From: Duganella sp. SG902
Lineage (GTDB): Bacteria; Pseudomonadota; Gammaproteobacteria; Burkholderiales; Burkholderiaceae_D
NCBI RefSeq assembly: GCF_013376005.1
Contig: NZ_JABMJK010000024.1
Location: forward strand, 1 to 64,000
DNA length: 64,000 bases
Direction of reading: 5' to 3'
A program made the translations under genes and the position numbers. This document shows, piece by piece, positions 54,721-61,755 of this stretch (positions are counted from its first letter, which is position 1; each line of letters starts with the position of its first letter). The notes beneath the pieces are model-generated. The model was not told the DNA's origin and ran no database searches. It worked only from the letters and a program-made list of their open reading frames with translations.

Positions 54721-57201
54721 TTAGCCGGCCGCGGCCGGTGCGGAGATCGAAGGATCGTTGTCGGCGCTGCGGGCCAGTGCTTCGCTGAGGGCGACCGTGA
54801 CCACGCCTTCCGCGCGCACCACTGCGGCGCTGCCTTCACGGAAGCGCCTGGCCAGCTCCTCGCCGGCCATGGAGAACGCCTCCTGCCGCGCGGCGGTCGA
54901 GAAGATGTAGAGCGTGCGGCGCGGGCTGATCCACGCCAGTTTGACTTTGCGGCTGGCTCCCTCCTCGTCCGTGAATTCCAGCCACATGCCGCGCGTCAGG
55001 CTGTCGACTTCGATGATGGCGTCTTCCTCGTCCTCGTCCGGCGGCGGCTGTTCGGCGCGGACTTTTTCCTCGGCCTCCGCCTTGGCTTGCAGTTGCAGAC
55101 GGCGCTCGGCGGCCTGCTGGGCGACCTGCATGGAGATTTCCAGCTGCCGTTCGGGCGACATTTCCAGCGGCGCGCGCACGATGGAAGCGTGGCATTCGGC
55201 CAGCTCGGCAAAGAACTGCAGACGGTCGGCGTCCTGCCACTTGATGACGTCCAGCCACTTGTTCAGCGTTGACAGCAGCCCGGGCAGCTTGGCGATCAGT
55301 TGCTTGCGCTCCTCTGGCTTGACCTTGGGCCGCACGCTCCAGATCAGGTCGTCCATGGCCCGGGTGGCGTTGTTGACCGCGCCCGGCTTCTCGTCCTCGA
55401 TGCTGTAGGCGATGGTCAGCACCGAGACCCAGCGCTGTTCGAGGAAGGCCTCCACCACGGCGATCACCTCGCCGGTACCGATGCGCAGGGCGACGGAGTT
55501 CTTGGCCAGCTTCTGCGATTCGGCCATTTTTTCCTGCTTGAGCGCGGCGGCGATCGGCGCGGCGATGGCGGCGGCGGCGGCTTTTTCCTCGGCCTGAATC
55601 GAGGCCTCAAGTTCGTTGACTGCTTCGGTGAAGACGGACAGCTCCTGCTCGTAGTCGCGGCCGACGCGGTCGACGCTGCGCTGCATGGCCTGGAACAGCG
55701 GGTCGTCCGGTCCCTTGCGCTGCTCCCAGCCCATGCGCGACAACAGCTCCAGCAAGCGGCGCGCCGGGTGCGCTTCCTGGAAGAAGAAGTTCTTGTCGAC
55801 CAGCGCGGCTTTCAGCACCGGGATTTGCAGGAAGCGGATCAGCTCGCGGATTTCCGGCGAGATGCCCGGATCGCGGAACACGGTGTCGAACACGGCGGAC
55901 AGCAGGTCGATGGTGCTTTCATCGGCGCGCGACAGGCTGCCTTGCGGCATGCTTTGCTTGAGGTTCGGCAGATAGAAGACATTGGCCGGGGTCCCGGACG
56001 GCTGGCTTGGCAAGGTCTTTTGCAACTGGGCGAGATAGGACAGCAAGGGCTGTTTGGCGCCGATTTGCGCGGCAAGCTGAGCCCCCTCATTGGTCGTCGC
56101 GCCGACGTGGAAGCCTTGCGCCGCGCCGTGCACCCACGCCCCGCCCGGCGCCACCGGGACGCCCGGCTGGACCGCGACGAAACCGCCGGCCGGCACCGCA
56201 CCGCCACCGGCCGCGCCGGGGACCAGGCCGGCCGCCGCCCCGGCCGCGCCCCCAGTCATGCCGGCCGCGGCTGCCGCGCCGACGGCGCGTGCGCGATCGG
56301 TGTTGGGCACCCAAGTGCTGCCGGCCGACAGCGCGGCGGCCGGCAGATCGGGAATACTCAGGTCGACGCCCTGCAGCATGCCGCTGGCGATACCGTCGAC
56401 GATCTGCCCCGCCGCCGATCCCGCCACGTCGCTGGACGCAAAGAACTGCCGCAACTGCTGCGCCAGCGCGGCCTGGTTGGTGCGCGCCTTGTTCGCTCCT
56501 TCCTTGCGGGCGTCCGTCCGGCGGCGCTTGTAGCCATCCACCGAGCCCGGCAGCACGCCCTTGCTCTGCAACGCCAGGCTCAGCGCCTCCAGCATCGGCC
56601 CCAGCTCGATAAACATGCCCGGCTTGAGCAACGGCTGCAGCAATCCCGCCGATTCCTCCTCCGGATCGAACTCTGCCCACGCCTGCTGCAGGGCCACCAG
56701 GAACACCTCGGGCCGGAACGGATTCTGGTTCACGCGCAGGATGTCACGCTCCAGCAGGAAAGCCAGGCGCACGTTCAGCGTTTGCAACTGGTCCGCGTAC
56801 AAGGTTTCGAACGGCTTGCTGACGCCGCTCAGGGCCACCTTGTTGTCCATCTCCTCGAACGGCACCAGCGACAAGGCCAGCCCGGCCTCGCGCGCGGCCG
56901 GCCTGACGGCGGGTGCCAGGTCGGCAATCTCGCGCCGCAGGGCTTTCTCCAGCGTGGTGGTGGCCAGGTGCAGGAAGGCGAAATTGCGGTTGCGCAGCTG
57001 GTTGCCGGCGCGCAGGCGCTGCTGGATCTGGCGCGCGTCGCCGTCGGTGGCATCGATCAGCGCCCCGGCCAGCTTGTTGGCCAGATCCAGGTACTGATCG
57101 CCCGCCTGCTTGACGGCGATGCCGATCAGCTCTTCCAACAGGGCATGCCGCGGCGACACCGTCTTTTTCGGCGTGGCGGCAGTGGTGGAAGTTGCAATCA
57201 T
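54721..57201 (-). CDS. DUF1631 family protein
   Basis: This 826-residue cytoplasmic protein matches the DUF1631 family, common in beta- and gammaproteobacteria. It has an N-terminal helical domain, a Gly/Ala/Pro-rich linker at about 310-380, a long helical middle, and a beta-rich C-terminal part (VDSLTRGMWLEFTDEEGASR through IFSTAARQEAFSM) that resembles PilZ folds. The function is unknown. I infer a possible cyclic-di-GMP link from the C-terminal fold only. Confidence 0.82.
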   Translation of the reverse strand: MIATSTTAATPKKTVSPRHALLEELIGIAVKQAGDQYLDLANKLAGALIDATDGDARQIQQRLRAGNQLRNRNFAFLHLATTTLEKALRREIADLAPAVRPAAREAGLALSLVPFEEMDNKVALSGVSKPFETLYADQLQTLNVRLAFLLERDILRVNQNPFRPEVFLVALQQAWAEFDPEEESAGLLQPLLKPGMFIELGPMLEALSLALQSKGVLPGSVDGYKRRRTDARKEGANKARTNQAALAQQLRQFFASSDVAGSAAGQIVDGIASGMLQGVDLSIPDLPAAALSAGSTWVPNTDRARAVGAAAAAGMTGGAAGAAAGLVPGAAGGGAVPAGGFVAVQPGVPVAPGGAWVHGAAQGFHVGATTNEGAQLAAQIGAKQPLLSYLAQLQKTLPSQPSGTPANVFYLPNLKQSMPQGSLSRADESTIDLLSAVFDTVFRDPGISPEIRELIRFLQIPVLKAALVDKNFFFQEAHPARRLLELLSRMGWEQRKGPDDPLFQAMQRSVDRVGRDYEQELSVFTEAVNELEASIQAEEKAAAAAIAAPIAAALKQEKMAESQKLAKNSVALRIGTGEVIAVVEAFLEQRWVSVLTIAYSIEDEKPGAVNNATRAMDDLIWSVRPKVKPEERKQLIAKLPGLLSTLNKWLDVIKWQDADRLQFFAELAECHASIVRAPLEMSPERQLEISMQVAQQAAERRLQLQAKAEAEEKVRAEQPPPDEDEEDAIIEVDSLTRGMWLEFTDEEGASRKVKLAWISPRRTLYIFSTAARQEAFSMAGEELARRFREGSAAVVRAEGVVTVALSEALARSADNDPSISAPAAAG

Positions 57202-57395
57202 CGGCGGACCTGCTCGGCTATATCGTCTTTATCCAGTATTGTTGCACGGCATTTCTACAAAGCAATACCACGAAACCAAGAATGTGCAATATTTCGCGTA
57301 TTTTGCTGACTTTCAGCAACTTTGACGCGGCTCAAATAGCAAGATTGAGGTTTCCTTAAGATCGAAAACTCACGCCTCCGCCCTCAAGGAACCCC

Positions 57396-58808
57396 ATGAA
57401 AATCCTGCACAACCTGGAAATCTCCAGCAAGCTGCTGGCCGCCTTCGCCCTCGTGCTCTGCCTGACAGCGTTGCTGGGCCTGAACGCCCTCGCGCGCATG
57501 CATGAGATTAGCGAAGTGACGACTGAATTGTCCGGCAAATGGCTGCCGCAGGCCAGCACCATCCTGTCGTCCCGCGGCGACACCACGGCCGATGAGGCCG
57601 AGCGGCTCAAGGCGTTGAACCTGCAAATGAGCAAGCTGCTGGTCAGCGCCATGCAGGCCAACCAGGACGCGGCGCAGCAGACCGAACAACTGTACAACGG
57701 CGCCCGCATAATGACCTTCAGCCTGCTGGCGATGCTGGTCTGCGGCGGGGCGCTGCTGGCCTTGTGGGTGGCGCGCTCGATCTCCTCGCCATTGCGGCAG
57801 GCCATGCTGATGGCGCAACGGATCGCCGATGGCGACCTCGGCACGCGCATCGGGCCGCAGCCGCCGAACCAGACCGGCAAGCTGCTGCAAGCCATGCAGC
57901 ACATGAACAACAGCTTGCTTGGCATCGTGGCGCAGGTGCGGAGCGGCGCGCGCGCCATCGGCGGCGCGGCGGCGGAGATCGCCGACGGCAACCAGGACCT
58001 GTCGGCGCGCACCGAGCAGCAGGCCTCGGCGCTGGAAGAGACGGCCTCCTCCATGGAACAGCTGACCGCGACCGTGCGCCAAAACGCCGGGCACGCGGTG
58101 GAAGCCAACAAGCTGGCCTTGTCGGCCTCAGCCATCGCGGTGCGCGGCGGCGACGACGTGGCGCAGGTGGTCGGCACCATGGCCTCCATCAACGACAGCT
58201 CGAAGAAGATCGCCGAGATCATCGGCGTGATCGACGGGATCGCGTTCCAGACCAATATCCTGGCCTTGAACGCGGCGGTGGAGGCGGCCCGGGCCGGCGA
58301 GCAAGGGCGCGGTTTCGCGGTGGTGGCGTCCGAGGTGCGCAGCCTGGCGCAGCGCAGCGCGGCGGCCGCCAAGGAAATCAAGGAACTGATCGACGACTCG
58401 GTCGACAAGGTGGCGCGCGGCACGCAACTGGCCGACCAGGCGCGCAAGACCATGGACGAGGTGGTCGGCAGCGTCAAGCAGGTGACCGGCCTGATTGGTG
58501 AAATCGCCGACGCCAGCGCCGAGCAGACCGCCGGGCTGGAGCAGGTGAATCAGGCGATCTCGGCGATGGATCAGGCCACCCAGCAGAACGCGGCGCTGGT
58601 CGAGCAGGCCGCGGCGGCGGCCGACGCCATGCGCGGCGAGACCGGCAAGCTGAACGCGGCCATCAGCGTGTTCGCGGCCAAGGCGCCCGACAGCGCGCCT
58701 TCCGACGGCGGGCAAGCGCCCCGCTCAACGCCGCCAGCGCGCATGCCGCCCGCCCTGCCGCGTCCGGCGCGCGCCGAGCGCAAGGAAGTGGAATGGGAGG
58801 AGTTTTAA
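57396..58808 (+). CDS. Methyl-accepting chemotaxis protein with shortened sensor domain
   Basis: This 470-residue receptor has membrane helix 1 (about 10-31), a periplasmic part of only about 75 residues (32-105), membrane helix 2 (106-127), a HAMP domain and a full cytoplasmic signalling domain with the hairpin tip IAFQTNILALNAAVEAARAGE. The C-terminal EWEEF fits the CheR/CheB-docking pentapeptide. Family sensor domains of this four-helix-bundle type are about 150 residues; the middle of the bundle is missing here (SSRGDTTADEAERLK at the join). A TAAAGG-like site (CAAGGAA) precedes the ATG. No che genes are nearby. Confidence 0.92.
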   Translation: MKILHNLEISSKLLAAFALVLCLTALLGLNALARMHEISEVTTELSGKWLPQASTILSSRGDTTADEAERLKALNLQMSKLLVSAMQANQDAAQQTEQLYNGARIMTFSLLAMLVCGGALLALWVARSISSPLRQAMLMAQRIADGDLGTRIGPQPPNQTGKLLQAMQHMNNSLLGIVAQVRSGARAIGGAAAEIADGNQDLSARTEQQASALEETASSMEQLTATVRQNAGHAVEANKLALSASAIAVRGGDDVAQVVGTMASINDSSKKIAEIIGVIDGIAFQTNILALNAAVEAARAGEQGRGFAVVASEVRSLAQRSAAAAKEIKELIDDSVDKVARGTQLADQARKTMDEVVGSVKQVTGLIGEIADASAEQTAGLEQVNQAISAMDQATQQNAALVEQAAAAADAMRGETGKLNAAISVFAAKAPDSAPSDGGQAPRSTPPARMPPALPRPARAERKEVEWEEF

Positions 58809-58959
58809 ACGAGGCTTTTCGGCGGCGGCCGGCAAGCCATGCTCCTACACGCCTGCTAGCGGAACTCCGATAGCGATCACCCGGCTGACAACGCATCATT
58901 GCCCCACCAGAAACGCAACCACGTCTCTGGCGTTCTTTCACTTTCGAAAAGGAATCAAA

Positions 58960-59151
58960 ATGAACGCGAATCAAAAAGGTGGCAGTAGCAAACAGGGCTC
59001 CAACCAGGGCAGCAGCAAGCAGTCGGGCGGAGCCGGCTCGTCCAGCGGATCGCGCAGCGGCGGCACCCAGGGCGGCACCCACGAGCAGCACGTCGAGGCA
59101 GGCCGTCAAAGCCACAAGAACGACGGCAACAAGAAGTCCGGCAACCGCTAA
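58960..59151 (+). CDS. Small Gly/Ser-rich basic protein
   Basis: This 63-residue protein is almost entirely Gly, Ser, Gln, Asn and Lys, ending HVEAGRQSHKNDGNKKSGNR. The tail EAGRQSHKN recalls the repeats of KGG/Con-10-type general stress proteins, but no full KGG motif is present. An AAGGAA ribosome-binding site lies seven bases before the ATG, which supports expression. It is probably disordered. Confidence 0.68.
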   Translation: MNANQKGGSSKQGSNQGSSKQSGGAGSSSGSRSGGTQGGTHEQHVEAGRQSHKNDGNKKSGNR

Positions 59152-59198
59152 GCACAAGGCAGCGGAAAATGCGGCGCCGCGCGCGCCGCATTGCCGCG

Positions 59199-59756
59199 TC
59201 AGATATTGGTCACACGCTGGCCACCAGGCGGCACGAAATCCTCCACGCCATTGATCAAGCCCACCTTCAAGGCCTCCCCGGCGGTCAGGTGCAGGTCGGA
59301 ATATTCGTGGGTGCGCCAATGGTCTTCGGTCAGCTCGACATGATTGCGCAGGATTTGCTCGGTGCGGGCGTCATCGGCCTGCAGGCCCTCGACGATGATG
59401 CGCAGTGCGTCCGGACGGGCGCCATGCGGCGCGCTGGCGTGCGACTTGTGCACCATGAAGCGGGCGGTGTCGCTGGCATAGCGCTCGGCGCCGGCCAGGA
59501 ACAGGATCACGGCGATGGAGGCCACGGCGCCGGCGTTGTAGGTGACGATCTTGATCGGCAGCTTGCTCAGGTAGTTGTACAGGCAGATACCGTCGCTGAC
59601 ATAGCCGCCGTTCGACTGGATCAGGATGTGGGCGGTGGTGATGCGGTCTTCGGTCATGTCGGCGACCGCGTCGAACACGCGGCGCACCATGTCGCTGTTG
59701 ACGTCACCGGACAGCGTGAACCATGCATGTCCGTCGTAGTTTTGATCTTGGCTCAT
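59199..59756 (-). CDS. ClpP-like serine protease (family S14)
   Basis: This 185-residue protein has the ClpP fold with the catalytic Ser in GAVASIAVILFLAG, the His in FMVHKSH and the Asp in YSDLHLTAGEA, so the triad is intact. It is not next to clpX or tig, and motif details differ from housekeeping ClpP (GAVASIA for GQAASMG), so it is probably a second, divergent paralog. Whether it works with a Clp ATPase is unknown. It lies alone between the small Gly/Ser protein and the gcv promoter. Confidence 0.87.
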   Translation of the reverse strand: MSQDQNYDGHAWFTLSGDVNSDMVRRVFDAVADMTEDRITTAHILIQSNGGYVSDGICLYNYLSKLPIKIVTYNAGAVASIAVILFLAGAERYASDTARFMVHKSHASAPHGARPDALRIIVEGLQADDARTEQILRNHVELTEDHWRTHEYSDLHLTAGEALKVGLINGVEDFVPPGGQRVTNI

Positions 59757-59845
59757 CGGTGGGCTCTCGAAATAGTGTGATTTATTCTAGCAAATTGTTG
59801 CTTCGGCAGCTTTTCCGCTTCCCATTCGTGCGCAGCCCGGCAAGA

Positions 59846-59874
59846 TTGACATTCAGGCCCTTCTGGCATATATT
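59846..59874 (+). promoter_or_regulatory. Consensus sigma-70 promoter of the gcv operon
   Basis: TTGACA (59846-59851) and TATATT (59869-59874) are separated by exactly 17 bases. Transcription would begin near 59881, directly ahead of the glycine riboswitch at 59885. The remaining bases back to the ClpP-like gene show nothing further. Confidence 0.85.
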
Positions 59875-59884
59875 CCCGAGTCTT

Positions 59885-60066
59885 GATCGGGAGAGGGCAA
59901 ACCAGCTTTGCCGCCGAAGGGGCACTACCCAAAAACTCTCAGGCAAAAGGACCGGTCAGGGGGCCCAGAATGGGCTCAAACTCTGGAGAGAGATTGCGGC
60001 GCAATCCACCGAAGGGGCGTGCGGGATGTTCATCCCCGCTATCTCTCAGGTACCAAGGACAGAGGG
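59885..60066 (+). promoter_or_regulatory. Tandem glycine riboswitch
   Basis: Two glycine aptamers lie in series. The first (59885-59957) has GCCGAAGGGGCA and CTCTCAGGCAAAAGGACCG. The second (59981-60066) has CACCGAAGGGGCG and CTCTCAGGTACCAAGGACAG. These are the strongly conserved gcvT-motif blocks. A 23-base linker joins them and about 50 bases separate the second from the gcvT start. Glycine binding should turn the gcv operon on. Whether control is by transcription or translation is not clear, as no terminator follows aptamer 2. Confidence 0.95.
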
Positions 60067-60116
60067 GTTTTGGAATCGTAGGCATTCCCGTTAACCTCTT
60101 TCGTTTGGACCGTACC

Positions 60117-61238
60117 ATGACGCTCAAAGCCACCCCACTCAATAACGCACACCGCGCAGCCGGCGCCCGCATGGTCGATTTCGGCGGCTGGGACATGCCG
60201 GTCAACTACGGTTCGCAAATCGAAGAGCACAACGCCGTGCGCACCGACGTCGGCATGTTCGACGTGGCCCACATGTGCGTGGTCGACATCAAGGGCGACA
60301 AGGCGCGCGCCTTCCTGCGCGGCCTGCTGGCCAACAACGTCGACAAGCTGCAGGTGTCGGGCAAGGCGCTCTACTCCTGCATGCTCAATTCAGAGGGCAC
60401 CGTCATCGACGATCTGATCGTCTACTTCATCAACGAGAGCTGGTTCCGCCTGGTGGTCAACGCCGGCACCGCCGAGAAGGACGTGGCGTGGATGCGGAAA
60501 CAGAACGAGGCCACCGGCTCGGGTCTGACCATCACCCAGCGCCGCGACGGCGCCGACGCGATGGCGCTGATCGCCGTGCAAGGCCCGAACGCCCGCGCCA
60601 AGGTGTGGGAAGTGATCCCTGAATCGAAACAAGCCACCGCCGAGATGAAGCCGTTCAACGTGGCCTTCGCGCAGAGCGCGGCCTATGGCGAGGCGATGAT
60701 CGCCCGTACCGGCTACACCGGCGAAGACGGCTTTGAAATCGGCGTATCGGCCGACAAGGCCGAGCAGCTGTGGAACGCGCTGGCCGCCGCCGGCGTCAAG
60801 CCGGCCGGCCTGGGCGCGCGCGACACCCTGCGCCTGGAAGCCGGCATGAACCTGTACGGCCAGGACATGGACGAAACCGTGAACCCGCTGGACGCCGGCC
60901 TGGCATGGACCATCGACCTGGTGGCCGAGCGTGACTTCATCGGCAAGGCCGCGCTGCAGGCCAAGGGCCAGAACGCGCAATTCGTGGGCCTGATCCTGCG
61001 CGAAAAAGGCGGCGTGCTGCGCGCGCACCAGAAAGTCATCGTGGCCGGCACCGACGCCACCGGCGAAATCACCAGCGGCACCTTCAGCCCGACCATGCAG
61101 CAGGCTATCGCGCTGGCGCGCGTGCCGATGGGCGTGAACGTCGGCGACACCGTGCACGTGGAAATCCGCGACAAGAAGCTGGCCGCATCTGTGGTTAAAT
61201 TGCCGTTCGTCCGCAACGGCAAGATCCTGGCCGTTTAA
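60117..61238 (+). CDS. gcvT: Glycine cleavage system aminomethyltransferase (T protein)
   Basis: GcvT moves the methylene group from the H-protein lipoyl arm to tetrahydrofolate and releases ammonia. The 373-residue protein has FGGWDMPVNYGSQIEEH near the start, DVGMFDVAHM, TGYTGEDGFEI and RDTLRLEAGMNLYGQDMDE, all family signatures. The ATG at 60117 follows the riboswitch. The open frame continues upstream only through the riboswitch itself. Confidence 0.97.
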   Translation: MTLKATPLNNAHRAAGARMVDFGGWDMPVNYGSQIEEHNAVRTDVGMFDVAHMCVVDIKGDKARAFLRGLLANNVDKLQVSGKALYSCMLNSEGTVIDDLIVYFINESWFRLVVNAGTAEKDVAWMRKQNEATGSGLTITQRRDGADAMALIAVQGPNARAKVWEVIPESKQATAEMKPFNVAFAQSAAYGEAMIARTGYTGEDGFEIGVSADKAEQLWNALAAAGVKPAGLGARDTLRLEAGMNLYGQDMDETVNPLDAGLAWTIDLVAERDFIGKAALQAKGQNAQFVGLILREKGGVLRAHQKVIVAGTDATGEITSGTFSPTMQQAIALARVPMGVNVGDTVHVEIRDKKLAASVVKLPFVRNGKILAV

Positions 61239-61271
61239 TTTAGTTACCCTCACCCTCTGGAGCATTACAAC

Positions 61272-61652
61272 ATGAACATTCCTGCAGACCTGAAGTACAC
61301 CGAATCCCACGAATGGGTACGCGCTGAAGCCGACGGCACCGTCACCGTGGGCATCACCGAGTACGCGCAGGATGCACTGGGCGATATCGTTTTCGTTGAG
61401 CTGCCAAAAGTCGGCAACAGCTACACCGCCGGCGACGACGCCGCCGTGGTGGAATCGGTGAAAGCCGCCAGCGACATCTACGCTCCGGTATCGGGTGAAG
61501 TGGTGGCCGTGAACGAAGACGTGGTCAACGCGCCTGAGTCGATCAACGCCGACGCTTATGCCAACTGGCTGTTCAAGATCAAGCCGGCCGACGCCAGCGC
61601 GATCGACGGCCTGCTGGACGCCGCCGCCTACGGCAAAAACATCGGCGCCTGA
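61272..61652 (+). CDS. gcvH: Glycine cleavage system H protein
   Basis: GcvH carries the aminomethyl group on a lipoylated lysine between GcvP, GcvT and Lpd. The 126-residue protein has the lipoyl-lysine motif VVESVKAASDIYAPVSGEV and the N-terminal YTESHEWVRAE. It lies 33 bases after gcvT with a TGGAG ribosome-binding site, and a palindromic repeat separates it from gcvP. Confidence 0.97.
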   Translation: MNIPADLKYTESHEWVRAEADGTVTVGITEYAQDALGDIVFVELPKVGNSYTAGDDAAVVESVKAASDIYAPVSGEVVAVNEDVVNAPESINADAYANWLFKIKPADASAIDGLLDAAAYGKNIGA

Positions 61653-61653
61653 T

Positions 61654-61724
61654 CGTCATTCCGGAGAAAGCCGGAATCCATAGAACGCCAGCTCAGCATG
61701 GGTTCCGGCTTTCGCCGGAACGAC
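61654..61724. repeat. Dispersed palindromic repeat between gcvH and gcvP
   Basis: This 71-base element starts CGTCATTCCGGAGAAAGCCGG and ends CCGGAACGAC. It shares layout with the repeat at 13423-13502 (arm, GAATCCATAG, middle, CTCAGCATGG, arm), but the GC hairpins are CCGGCTTTCGCCGG-like, a distinct subtype. It begins two bases after the gcvH stop. Confidence 0.82.
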
Positions 61725-61755
61725 AGCCCTCTTCTCAAACTGCCCTCGCCCTATC

